DNA from: Caulochytrium protostelioides
Taxonomy: Eukaryota; Chytridiomycota; Caulochytriomycetes; Caulochytriales; Caulochytriaceae
NCBI GenBank assembly: GCA_003615045.1
Contig: ML014151.1
Coordinates: 1-64,000, forward strand
Length of the DNA: 64,000 bases
Direction of reading: 5' to 3'
The translations under genes were made by a program, and so were the position numbers. The notes beneath the pieces were generated by a model. That model ran no database searches and had not been told where the DNA came from. It worked only from the letters and a program-made list of their open reading frames with translations. Below are positions 10,528 through 19,692 of the stretch, piece by piece; positions within the stretch are counted from its first letter, which is position 1; each line of letters starts with the position of its first letter.

Positions 10528-12831
10528 TCACTCGGGGTTCGCGGCCGACGGCGTCGACGCCGCGGTGGGAATCGGCTGCGGCTGGCACTGCTGCTCGATC
10601 CATGCCGCCAAGGGAGGGCCGAGCGGCACCTCGATCTGGCGGACCGGCGCGCTGTCCGGGCTCTGGTACTGGGAGAGCCCAAGCAGGCGCAGCGTGACGA
10701 CGTTGTTCTGCATTTCGTGGTCGCCGACGATGGCGACGACGTTTACGCGCTGGGCCATCGCTTCGCGGACGACCTTGCCAAGCTTGCGGTCGCTCTGGTC
10801 GAGGCGGGCGTGGACGGGCCCGAGCGGGCCGCGGATGGCGCGCAGCTGCGCGAGGACTTGGGCAGCATACGCGCTGTGGGTCGGTGGGTGGAGCGGCACC
10901 ACGACGACCTGGCGCGGGCTCAGCCAGAAGGGCCATCCGGACTGCGCATAGTGCTCGATCAGGATACCCATCAGGCGCTCGAGCGAGCCGAACAGCGCGC
11001 GGTGGATGAGCACGGGCCGCTCCATCGTCTGCTCGGGGCTCTGGTACGCGAGGCGGAACCGCTCCGGCAGGTTGAAGTCGAGCTGGACCGTCGACGTCTG
11101 GTGCGGGCGCTGCAGCACGTCTCGGACGACGACATCGATCTTGGGCCCGTAGAAGGCGCCGTCGCCCTCGCGGACCGACCAGGACACACCGGCTTCGTCG
11201 AGCACCTCCGCGAGCGCCGCCTCGGCGGCCTTCCAGATCTTGGGCGAACCGATGTACTGGTCCGGCCGCGTCGAGAGGTAGAACTGCGGGGTCAGGTCGA
11301 ACAAGCGGTTGACACGGCGGATGGAGTCGACGATGCTTGCGATCTCGCTCTTGACCTGGTCCACGCGACAGAACACGTGCGCGTCGTCCTGGTGGAAGCG
11401 GCGTACGCGGAACAGCCCGCTGAGCGACCCGCTCGACTCGGCACGGTGCAGCGGGCTCAGCTCCGCATACCGAACCGGCAAGTTGCGGAACGAGTGCACG
11501 TCGACGCTGTCGAACAGCACGCAGTGGCCCGGGCAGTTCATGGGCTTCAGTCCCATCAGCGACGACGACGTTGTGGCGTGGTTCGCATGCTCGTGGCAGG
11601 CCGTCATGACGCCCGACGTCAACGACGTTTCCGGGTCGACCGTCGGTGTCGGTGCTGGTGCTGGCGATATCGCAGACGACGTTGGCGAGGGGGCTGCCTC
11701 TTCGGCAGAGCCCGACGCTGCCGACGATCCCTGCTCGTGCTTGCCCACAAAGTACATGTCGTCCTGGTAGTTTTCGAGGTGGCCTGACGTCTTCCACAGC
11801 GTGTCCTTGAAGAGCTGCGGCGTCACGACTTCGCTGTAGCCGCCGTCGAAGTACTCGCGGCGCGCGAGGTTGAAGAGGCGCTCAAGCACGCGTGTGCCGT
11901 GCGGCAGAAAGAAGGGCGAGCCCGGCGAGAGCTCCGAGACAAAGAACAGTTTCTGCTGCGCACCCTGCCGGCGATGGTCAACCGTATCCAGCGTCTGCTT
12001 GTAGGTCTCAAACGCATGGAATGTGGCGCGCTGCGTGAACCCGAAGCCCTGCAGACGGAACGTCGGCAGCGACGCCGCTGCTTCAGTTGTCCCTTCCGGT
12101 GGATCGGGGCGGCCAATCACGCCGTCGAGCCGCGTGCCGCCCGCGACCTGGTCTTCGCGAGGCACCACCTCAACCGTGCCGGTCTGCATCAGCTTGAGGA
12201 ACCGCGCGTACTCGGGCAGCTTTGCAAAGCGCTCATACTCGGGCCGCCGGATCCATTTCGACCACGCTGTCTCCAGCTGGTCCGTGACGCTCTTGTTCAG
12301 CACGACGTGGGAACCCGAGACGCGCAGCGCGAAGCCGGGGCACCCATACGCCGTGTACTCGGACTCGAGCTCGATCGTGGTCTCGCTACCGAAGTGGTGC
12401 ACGAGCCAGTCGCCGGCCATTATGGCGGCCTGCGCCTGTGTCGTGAGCCACGACGGATGCTGCTCGAACGCCGGCTTGAGCACAACGCGGTCCTTCACGA
12501 GACTGCTGCTGGTCGGCGTCAGCAGCGCCGCTGTGGCCGTCGCTGTCGTTGTCGACGGCGCTGGGGATCCTTGTAATGATGCCGCCGCTGCAGATGGCGA
12601 CGAGGATGCTACTGACGACGATGACGACGATGACGACGACGATGAAAGCGGCGCGCGCATCCGCGCGATGGGGGGTGATGTCCTAGTGGTGCGCCATGAC
12701 GCCCGCTGGCCGATGGCGAGTGCTGATCGCCGCACTGTGTGGAGGCTGCGAGCCGCCGGCACGACAGGCGCGTAAAGACCGCCACGGCCCGCCGCACACG
12801 ACCGCAATGCCGATGCCGTGTGGCCGGCCAT
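10528..12831 (-). CDS. Threonyl-tRNA synthetase, mitochondrial type
   Basis: Charges tRNA-Thr with threonine. The start at 12831 (MAGHTASALRSCAAGR...) gives a basic, Ser/Arg-rich N-terminus like a mitochondrial presequence; the ATG at 12924 is an alternative. After a poly-Ser stretch (about 60-75) comes a roughly 150-residue region (FEQHPSWLTTQAQAAIMAGDW onward) that I do not recognise as the usual TGS or editing domain. The class II core starts near residue 260 (GFTQRATFHAFETY). It has the ThrRS signature GLKPMNCPGHC near 430, motif 2 (FRVRRFHQDDAHVFC) near 477 and motif 3 (HRALFGSLERLMGILIEHY) near 620. The anticodon-binding domain follows (DRKLGKVVREA, VVAIVGDHEM). A Ser/Pro-rich insertion near 370-410 interrupts the core. 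Lack of an editing domain matches yeast MST1-type enzymes. 767 residues. Confidence 0.93.
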   Translation of the reverse strand: MAGHTASALRSCAAGRGGLYAPVVPAARSLHTVRRSALAIGQRASWRTTRTSPPIARMRAPLSSSSSSSSSSSVASSSPSAAAASLQGSPAPSTTTATATAALLTPTSSSLVKDRVVLKPAFEQHPSWLTTQAQAAIMAGDWLVHHFGSETTIELESEYTAYGCPGFALRVSGSHVVLNKSVTDQLETAWSKWIRRPEYERFAKLPEYARFLKLMQTGTVEVVPREDQVAGGTRLDGVIGRPDPPEGTTEAAASLPTFRLQGFGFTQRATFHAFETYKQTLDTVDHRRQGAQQKLFFVSELSPGSPFFLPHGTRVLERLFNLARREYFDGGYSEVVTPQLFKDTLWKTSGHLENYQDDMYFVGKHEQGSSAASGSAEEAAPSPTSSAISPAPAPTPTVDPETSLTSGVMTACHEHANHATTSSSLMGLKPMNCPGHCVLFDSVDVHSFRNLPVRYAELSPLHRAESSGSLSGLFRVRRFHQDDAHVFCRVDQVKSEIASIVDSIRRVNRLFDLTPQFYLSTRPDQYIGSPKIWKAAEAALAEVLDEAGVSWSVREGDGAFYGPKIDVVVRDVLQRPHQTSTVQLDFNLPERFRLAYQSPEQTMERPVLIHRALFGSLERLMGILIEHYAQSGWPFWLSPRQVVVVPLHPPTHSAYAAQVLAQLRAIRGPLGPVHARLDQSDRKLGKVVREAMAQRVNVVAIVGDHEMQNNVVTLRLLGLSQYQSPDSAPVRQIEVPLGPPLAAWIEQQCQPQPIPTAASTPSAANPE

Positions 12832-13179
12832 CCTGGAGCCAATAGAAAGGGAAGCGAGACGCCGGCCGTCGAAGACCGCAGATGGATCGATATGCGCGCC
12901 AACGAGGGGACAGCACTGCAGCACCCACGATCAAGCCTTCGCGTCCCGTCGCGTCTCGAGCGCCGGGCCCTCGGCTTTGCCGCGTCACGTGGGCAGAGCA
13001 GCTCAGCGTCGCGTCGATGCGGCGGAGTTTTAACAGGCGTATGATGGCGCGACGCCGTCCGACTGCGGCGGCGGCGACGGCGCCAGGAGAGTCCCGCGAG
13101 ACGAGTGTGGCGCAGGCGCTTCAGGGTCCTGACGATGCCGGGAGACCGCACGTCGGGGCCGTGGCATGGGCTCCCCGCG

Positions 13180-13244
<65 letters not shown>

Positions 13245-13634
13245 TATGCTTGGCGACCCATGCAGCCCATGCAGCCCAGACGCCGTCCTCAGCGCGGCTT
13301 CCGCCGCCCTTCACACGCCCTTCGCCAGCGTCTCTGACGCGTTCTTCATGGGAAGGCCCGTCTACGGTGGGTTGGGACCCATGATCATGCATGGCAGGCC
13401 GTTCGCTGGAGGCCACCGCAGACCGGTGTCACGAGTCGCGCGCGGCGACGACAGCATCAAAGTATCAGCGTGGTCTAGCTCCGACGCTCCTCCGCCCTCG
13501 CGAACCCACCACGGACGACCCTTTCTCGACGGCCGCTGATCTCGCCGTCACCCGCCCGACCACGCCGCGTCCGCTCCCCCTTCGCCGCCACGGCCACCGC
13601 CACCGGCCATCACGCCCCGTGCCATTGATACCCG
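12832..13634. other. Divergent intergenic region with a long GCC tract
   Basis: About 800 bp between the ThrRS start and the small gene at 13635. The central (GCC) tract makes spurious poly-Ala, poly-Pro or poly-Gly frames in several directions. None has a motif beyond the repeat, so I call no gene, though a short 5' exon cannot be excluded. Confidence 0.4.
13182..13244. repeat. CGC/GCC trinucleotide tract, 21 units
   Basis: A 63-bp uninterrupted CGC run, the longest of several GC trinucleotide tracts in the window. Confidence 0.95.
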
Positions 13635-14039
13635 ATGAGCGCTCGTTTCAGCTTTGCACGCGCGGCGCGGCCCGCGATGCGCGCTACCTTCGCCCAGCCG
13701 GCGCGCGGCTTCGCGGCCGCCACGGGCGCCGGCGTCAGGTTACCCTTCGGCGCCGCGCCGGCCGGCTCCTCGGGCGCCACGCCGTCGGCGTCGTCGTCGA
13801 GCCGGTTCTTCAGCGCCAGCGGCGCGCCGCACAATGCTCCGTTTGGCGGCCCGCTGCCGTCTTTTGGCGCCGCTGCCGGGGCCGGGGTCGGGGCCGGGGC
13901 CGGGATCAATCCGTCGGCCATGGGTACGGCGCTCGCGCCGTCGGTGCCGACCTCCGAGGCCGCCCTGAAGCCGAGGTTACGTGCCGGTCGCGGCATCGTC
14001 GAGGCCAGCTGGTCCTGCATGCTCGACGAAGATTGTTAA
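13635..14039 (+). CDS. Small putative mitochondrial protein
   Basis: 134 residues, not recognised. The N-terminus MSARFSFARAARPAMRATF and the following GFAAATGAG look like a cleavable mitochondrial presequence (Arg, Ser, Ala, Phe, no acids). The middle is Gly/Ala/Pro/Ser-rich with FGAAP- and GAGAG-type runs. The last 25 residues (LRAGRGIVEASWSCMLDEDC) are less biased and end in an acidic Cys. A minus-strand frame covers the same DNA, but its start is less convincing. The real gene could continue through an intron; I saw no clear donor. Low-to-moderate certainty. Confidence 0.4.
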   Translation: MSARFSFARAARPAMRATFAQPARGFAAATGAGVRLPFGAAPAGSSGATPSASSSSRFFSASGAPHNAPFGGPLPSFGAAAGAGVGAGAGINPSAMGTALAPSVPTSEAALKPRLRAGRGIVEASWSCMLDEDC

Positions 14040-14397
14040 GTTGGCCAAGTAAGCGCGTCCGTTCCCGCCAAGGCCGATGCCGCCGACGCCGGTGGAATGC
14101 TCGCGGGGATGCCGCTTCGTCCACGACCCTCCGACCTGGAACCCGTCTCGACTAACACGCCACCCCACGTCTGCTTCTGCTTCCTGCTTGATGCGCGCCT
14201 TTCACGCGCACGCTGCCCTCGCTCGGCCCTTTTTTTCTGATCAAATTCAGTATAAAAGTGTGGAGCAGGATTGAACCATGATCTGCGGAAACCGCCTGTA
14301 TGGAGGGCAGTGGTGCCATACGCGCTTCGGATGTCGTATGGACCCACCAAACAACAACACGGCCAGTCACTCAATTAAACTAAAAAACAAGAAAGAA
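14040..14397. other. Convergent intergenic spacer
   Basis: Between the small gene and the 3' end of the SKT5-like gene. It contains a T-run and TATAAAAG at 14226-14260 and an imperfect inverted repeat CCATACG...CGTATGG at 14317-14342. I considered a tRNA here and rejected it. Confidence 0.35.
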
Positions 14398-17300
14398 TCA
14401 CATAATGGAACACTCGCTGTCCTTCGCGTCGCCGTCTTTCCGACGCTGGGATCGCGACGACATGACCGCCTTCTTGGCGGCCGTCGTGGTCGCCGTGGTC
14501 GGCGAGCTGCCGTCCGGGCTGCCACTGACCTTGGCGCTCTTGCCCGCAGGCTTCACGCCGTCCTGCGCGGCTTCCTTCAACCGTGCCATCGCGCGCGCGT
14601 GGCCCTGCGACGACGCGCGTAGGTACCACCGCCTCGCCTCGTCCCAGTTCGCGCGGACGCCGACGCCGTGCTCCGTGTAGTACGCGACGGCATACTCGGC
14701 CTTAGCAAGCCCCTTGTCGGCGGCCTTGCGCGCCCACAGATACGCTTCCTGGTCGCTCTGGACGAGGATGCCATCAGCGCCCGTGAGGTACCATCCGCTG
14801 AGCGCGAGCTCGGCGTCCGGGTCGCCCTGCTCGGCGGCCTTGGCATACCACGCGATCGAGCGGCGGGCGTCCACCGTCAGGTTGAGCAAGCCATACTCGT
14901 GGCACAGCCCCAGCTTGTACTGCGACGGCGCGTAGGCCAGCTGCGCCGCCCGCAGAAAGAGGTCGTGCGCATACGCCGGGTCGGGCAGCAGAATGCTCGG
15001 CGCGATGGTGGTGGTGGAGGACGGCAACGACGTCGGTGTCAACGACGACGACGACGACGACGAGGAGAACGACGACGCCATGCCGCCCGCGCTGGCCGAT
15101 ATCGACAGCGCGGCGGCAGGCGACGCCGCCGACGCCGCGAGACTGGCGCCGTTCGTCGTGCCACTGAGGCTGTGCGCGGCGTGCGTCGAAGACACGGTCG
15201 CGGCCGACCCGCTCGTCTTGCCTTCGTAGAGCATCCCGAGCTCGTGCAGCGCATGGGGCGTCGCTTCGTCGGCCTGGTTCGCGGCGCGCTTCAGCCATGC
15301 GATGCCGTCGCGCGGGTTGACGGGGACATTGAGCTGCCCGTGGAGCTGGATCATGCCGAGCCGGAACATGGCGGCCGTGTCGCCCATCGCGGCCGCTTTG
15401 CGGTACAGCGAGACGGCGCGGCCGTGGTCGCGCTTTACACCGGCGCCGGCTTCATAGCACACGGCGGCGCGGTAGGTGCTGGCGGCGTGGCCCTGCTTGC
15501 TGGCGGCATGGTAGAGCGCGAACGCGCGTTCGTGGTCGTGGCTCAGGCCGAGCCGCCCGTGGCCATAGCACTCGGCCAGCAAGTACTGCGCGTCCGCATA
15601 CGGCGTCTTGCCGACGCCCTGGACGTTCCCATGGGTCGCGAGCTTCTTGAGGTGCTTCAGCGCCTCGTGCTGCAAGACATCCTGCTGCTTGCGGATCTTT
15701 TTGGGGTCGAGGTTGCGCGAGCCCGACTGATCCGCCAGCGCCAGCAGCGCCGCGGGCGAGCGCGGCAGCGCGTCGGCGACCGTCAAGAGCGTGCGACAGA
15801 ACGCGAGCTGCACGGCGGGGTCCGTGCTTGCTTTTGCCTGGGTACGCAGCGCCACCAGTTCGGTATACATGGCGCCCGGATCGGGCTTGGACGGCCGTGG
15901 GGCCGACGGCGTCGCCGTCGACGATGAGGACGCGGACGACGCGGGGCCCATCGCGGTCCCGGCGCTCGTGGGCGTCGTGGGCGTCACGATGGTCGGCGGC
16001 GCCATCTGCTGCATGGCCTGCAGGTGCTGCTGCCCCACCTGCGCCATCACGACTGAGGTCGAGGTGCTGTAGACGCTGGCGCAGTCGCTCTGGTCGCCGA
16101 CCAGCGACGCGGCATACGGGCTCGCGAGGCCGCTGCTGCCACCGCCGCTCTGGGAGCCGTGGGCGCCGCCAGGGGCGCCGCTGACGGTGGCATGCGGATG
16201 CATAACGAGGTGGGCGGGCGGACCGTAGGCGCCCATCGCCCACGGCAGCGGCAGGGTCAGCGCGTAGCCGGGTGCAGACCCCATGCCGATGGGCGGCGCG
16301 AGACTCAGCCCCGACGCGGACGGCGGCGGCGTCCCCGGCGTGCTGGCCGAGTCCTCGCGCAAGCTGCTGGCGCTGCTGCTCGAGTGGCAGTAGACGTTGG
16401 TGGCGATGGCGGCGGCGGCGGCGTGGTGCGAGGCCATGTCGCTCGTGAGGGAGCGGCGGTCGCTCGGCGTCGGGCTCGCGGTGCGCGCCATCATGGGAAC
16501 CAGCCCGGGGCCCGCCGGGTGGTGAACAGTGTGGGACGGCGTCGTCGGCGCCGACGCGGTCGTGCCGGCCGGACTGCCCCCACGCATGACGGGGCTTGAG
16601 GCGCCATTGGCATGGTGGTGCGCGTGGCCGTTGCCGCTGCTGCCGACCGAGTGCGTCGAGGGCGCCGAGGACGGGACCGCGTGCGCGGCGACCATCAGGC
16701 CGTTGGTGGGCATCTGGTACATGGAGCGGGCGTGCGTGGGCGGCGGCGGGGGCTGAGCCATCGGCTGTCCGCTCGGGTGGAACGCCCACGCGGGCTGCAG
16801 CACGCCCGGATACAGCGGGCTGCCCGGCAGACTCTGCGGCGCGGGGCCCGGCGAGGCGGTGTGCCAGACCATCGTGCCGTTCGGCTGCTGGACGTAGTGC
16901 CCGCGCAGCGCATACGGCATGCGGGGCGGCAGCAGGCCGTGCGGCGCCGCATACGGGCCGTGCATCACGTGGCCGTCGACCGAACCGCGGTGGTACTGCA
17001 GCACCGGGTGCATGAGGGGCGTCGGGTACACGTACGCGCCATACGACGGCCGGCGCAGCGCCGGGCCGCTCGGGGGCTCGGCGGCGACGCCTGGACTCGG
17101 CAGCGGGGCCCCGCTCGCGCGGGACGCGACGCTGCCGGTCTCGGCGGTCGTCGACGTCAGCGGCGTGCCGACGAACGCGCCGCTCATGGACGGCGGCGGC
17201 GGCGCGAACGGCGCCAGCACGGTTCCCGTGTGCGTCGGCATGGTTATGGTGTGCGACGGCATGGTCATGGTGTGTGACGGCATGGTCATCGTGTGCGGCG

Positions 17301-17730
17301 GCATCGGATGCGGCAGCATCGTGTGCGACAGCATCCCGCTCGGCGACGGCATCCCGTTCGGCGACGGCGCGCTCGTCACAAAGATCGCGAAGGGCGAGAG
17401 GGCCGCGGCGCCTTCAGCGGCGGCCGGGACGCCGGGCGGCGCAGCCGCCGCGACGGCAGCGGGCAGCGGGATCGCGAGCGGCGTGCCGGCGGGCGTCGGG
17501 AGCCGCTTACCGTCGAGCACGAGCGGCGAGGCCGCCGCCGCGGGCGTCGACGCCGCCGCAGACGCCTCACTCAGCGTGAGGCGGCGCAGGGCGCCGTCCA
17601 GCGGGTCGATGGGCATCGCGTGGGCGCGATCCCAGGAAGCGGTGGCAGCCGCGGCCATCGCGAGCGATGCGGCGCCGCCGCGTGGCGCAGCGACCCTGCG
17701 CGGGGAAACCGGCGCGTGGCCACGTGGCAC
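14398..17730 (-). CDS. SKT5: SKT5/CHS4-like chitin synthase activator, Sel1 repeats with CaaX box
   Basis: Related to yeast Skt5/Chs4, the prenylated activator and anchor of chitin synthase III at the plasma membrane and septum. 1110 residues. Residues 1 to about 660 are low-complexity Pro/Ser/Ala/Met/His-rich sequence, including a 7-residue repeat of the type MPSHTMT near 135-165. From about 680 there are at least seven Sel1-like repeats, for example AQYLLAECYGHG, STYRAAVCYEAGAGV, AMFRLGMIQLHGQ, SQYKLGLCHEYG and AEYAVAYYTEHGVGV. The repeats are interrupted near 880-950 by a Ser/Thr/Ala insertion. The protein ends in CSIM, a CaaX farnesylation motif as in Skt5. The basic Lys/Ser-rich stretch before it would help membrane binding. 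The long N-terminal half shows no domain. Confidence 0.86.
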   Translation of the reverse strand: MPRGHAPVSPRRVAAPRGGAASLAMAAAATASWDRAHAMPIDPLDGALRRLTLSEASAAASTPAAAASPLVLDGKRLPTPAGTPLAIPLPAAVAAAAPPGVPAAAEGAAALSPFAIFVTSAPSPNGMPSPSGMLSHTMLPHPMPPHTMTMPSHTMTMPSHTITMPTHTGTVLAPFAPPPPSMSGAFVGTPLTSTTAETGSVASRASGAPLPSPGVAAEPPSGPALRRPSYGAYVYPTPLMHPVLQYHRGSVDGHVMHGPYAAPHGLLPPRMPYALRGHYVQQPNGTMVWHTASPGPAPQSLPGSPLYPGVLQPAWAFHPSGQPMAQPPPPPTHARSMYQMPTNGLMVAAHAVPSSAPSTHSVGSSGNGHAHHHANGASSPVMRGGSPAGTTASAPTTPSHTVHHPAGPGLVPMMARTASPTPSDRRSLTSDMASHHAAAAAIATNVYCHSSSSASSLREDSASTPGTPPPSASGLSLAPPIGMGSAPGYALTLPLPWAMGAYGPPAHLVMHPHATVSGAPGGAHGSQSGGGSSGLASPYAASLVGDQSDCASVYSTSTSVVMAQVGQQHLQAMQQMAPPTIVTPTTPTSAGTAMGPASSASSSSTATPSAPRPSKPDPGAMYTELVALRTQAKASTDPAVQLAFCRTLLTVADALPRSPAALLALADQSGSRNLDPKKIRKQQDVLQHEALKHLKKLATHGNVQGVGKTPYADAQYLLAECYGHGRLGLSHDHERAFALYHAASKQGHAASTYRAAVCYEAGAGVKRDHGRAVSLYRKAAAMGDTAAMFRLGMIQLHGQLNVPVNPRDGIAWLKRAANQADEATPHALHELGMLYEGKTSGSAATVSSTHAAHSLSGTTNGASLAASAASPAAALSISASAGGMASSFSSSSSSSSLTPTSLPSSTTTIAPSILLPDPAYAHDLFLRAAQLAYAPSQYKLGLCHEYGLLNLTVDARRSIAWYAKAAEQGDPDAELALSGWYLTGADGILVQSDQEAYLWARKAADKGLAKAEYAVAYYTEHGVGVRANWDEARRWYLRASSQGHARAMARLKEAAQDGVKPAGKSAKVSGSPDGSSPTTATTTAAKKAVMSSRSQRRKDGDAKDSECSIM
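17225..17300. repeat. 21-bp tandem repeat coding a Met/His/Thr heptad
   Basis: Units of the type GTGTGCGACGGCATGGTCATG repeat three to four times with point differences, within the N-terminal part of the SKT5-like gene. The repeat stays in frame and gives the MPSHTMT repeat. Confidence 0.75.
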
Positions 17731-17936
17731 GGCGGGGATGGCGCGCGGTCCCCGTTGGGTTGATGGCGACCGGCGTGCGTTGGTGGAGGCCGGATCGGGT
17801 ATGATCCTGGGAAGGAGGGCGCGCGTCGTCTCACGGCCGCCGTCTCATGGGCGCGGAGTGTGGGGGCGAACGGCTCAGATGGGTCGAGGCGACGAGGCAG
17901 CGCGTCCGGGCCACCGCGCTTCCTGCGCTGGAACTT

Positions 17937-17973
17937 GCTTGATGCTTGATGCTTGATGCTTGATGCTTGATGC
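17937..17973. repeat. 7-bp tandem repeat (GCTTGAT) x5
   Basis: Five perfect GCTTGAT units plus GC, about 200 bp upstream of the SKT5-like start codon. Confidence 0.95.
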
Positions 17974-19166
17974 GCGGCGCGGACGACGGGACGCTAGCGG
18001 CCGACCCACCACCGGCTCGGCGCGAGCTCACCCCGCTTGGGGTCAGCGTCGGTTCCGGCCCCGGCTTGGCTATCAATCCTGGCTTGACGGCACAGCCCAG
18101 CAGCACGGCTTGAGGGAGCTACGTGCTGGATCGTGGTCGTGGTCGTGGTCGCGGCAGTATGGACGGCCGCTGCCGGCAGCGAGGGCGGGACGATCGTGGG
18201 CGGCTGAGACGCGGGGCGGCCGATCACTGGGCGCGGCGAAGGCCCCTTCCACCTGGCGTGCGGCGCGCACGGTCGGCTTTGTCGCACGACAGCAAGCGCT
18301 TCCGATACGACGGCGGCGGGCAGCGAGCGGCGGGCCGGCGACGGCAAGCGCCGCAAGGCGCGACAGGGCAGGCCGGGTCGGGAGTCGGTGAAGAGGCTCG
18401 GCAGAGCCCAACGGCTCAACACGGTCGCGCTGTCGCTGGCACGCGGGTTCCCGTCGACAGCAATGGCGGGACCCTGCCTGATCCGCAGAACCAGCGGGTC
18501 CTGGCCATCTTCGATGCCGCTGCGCGGATGACGACGGTCTGGCAGAGTCGTCATCTCGTCGTCTGTGCCTTTTATTGGTTCCACCGGTTGGCGGCGAGGC
18601 AATGATATCTCTGGGAACATCGCAAAGACCCGACGGCTGGCCCTGCATCCGGGCTCGCCGAGCGCCACCGCGCCGCGACGGCATGGGCTCGAGTGCCGGA
18701 TGCCTGGGCTGCATCGAGGTCGCGCCACGAGCCACCGTATGGCTGTCCTTGTGCGTATCATGCTGGCATTGGGATTTCCGAAGGAGGCGGTCATGCCCCT
18801 ATTCGCCCCATTTTTATTTTTTGAGTGGACGCGGAGGTTCTTGGCCCTGGGCGAGATGAGGCGCGCCGAGGTCGCCTTCGGCAACCGCGGGAAAACGAAA
18901 GACAAAAAAGGCGCTCTTGGTTGGAAATCAACCTGCGCTCGCCGGCGACCATCGCGGCGGCCCCAGAGACGATCTCGCCGAGGGAGCCGTGCTGGCGACC
19001 GCGGTGTCGTGGTCGACACCGCTCGGCCGGCGGAGAGACGGCAGCGGCGGCAGCAGCAGCAGCAGCATGCGTGGCCGAGCCGGCGAGCGCGAAGCGCAAG
19101 GGTCCGGCCACGGCGCGACCGCAGCGCGCGGCCGCTCCTCTGGCCGGCGCGTCGGGCCCTCCTCGC

Positions 19167-19207
<41 letters not shown>

Positions 19208-19208
19208 C
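19167..19208. repeat. CCG trinucleotide tract
   Basis: About 42 bp of nearly uninterrupted CCG repeat in intergenic DNA. Confidence 0.9.
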
Positions 19209-19692
19209 CTCGACCACCCTTCAACGACGCCGTGCGTGCCCCCGGCGTGCGGCGCGGTCGTTGCCGCCTTCTCGTTCTGGCAGACCGCTCTCAATGCATC
19301 GCCCACCGCCGTCGCCAGCCATCGCCGCGCTGTTTCGGGCAGGGAGCCCAGGGATCGGCCGTGCAGGCGCTCACGACGCCGCCGTGGGCGAGGGCCTGCC
19401 CGCGCCAGCAAGCCAGACAGGGCGCCGCCGCGGAAGGACACGCGGGACCCTGACCTTGGCTGTCTGTCTGTCCTCCTGTCGAAGCGCTTGGGTACACATC
19501 GTGGGTCACAGGGAAGAAGAATAAAAAAAACATGAAGCAGCGACCGCGCCCAAGCACGGCAGGCATGCCTCAAGAAGGCTTGAGAAGGCCTCCGTCTCTG
19601 CACGTCTGTGGCAAGCCATTCCGAAGAGGACTTAACCCCGACGGCTTTCCCGGGTGCCCAAGGGGGAGGGCCGAAAAACGGCCGCGATGCCT

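Larger units (their letters stand above)
17731..19692. other. Long intergenic region, no gene supported
   Basis: Nearly 2 kb between the SKT5-like start and the C2CD3 3' end, both on the minus strand. It contains a 7-bp tandem repeat at 17937-17973 and a CCG tract near 19167-19208. Long open frames on both strands (for example 17994-19217 minus, 18565-19524 plus) owe their length to GC bias and the CCG tract. They have Arg/Pro-rich composition and no motif. An AT-rich patch at 19505-19535 may be the C2CD3 polyadenylation region. Confidence 0.45.

Noticed and set aside
13030-13539. Poly-Ala or poly-Gly proteins read through the GCC tract on either strand
   Set aside because: Outside the repeat there is no recognisable sequence and both strands are equally open.
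14240-14345. Possible tRNA on the minus strand (GGTTCAATCC-like stretch near 14260-14275)
   Set aside because: The would-be T stem does not pair beyond one Watson-Crick and two wobble pairs, and no matching acceptor stem lies 70-90 nt upstream.
17994-19217. Long minus-strand open frame of about 400 codons
   Set aside because: Arg/Pro/Ala-rich, begins inside a CCG tract and has no motif; GC bias explains its length.
18565-19524. Plus-strand open frame of about 320 codons
   Set aside because: Overlaps other frames, poly-Arg from the CCG tract, no domain or plausible start context.
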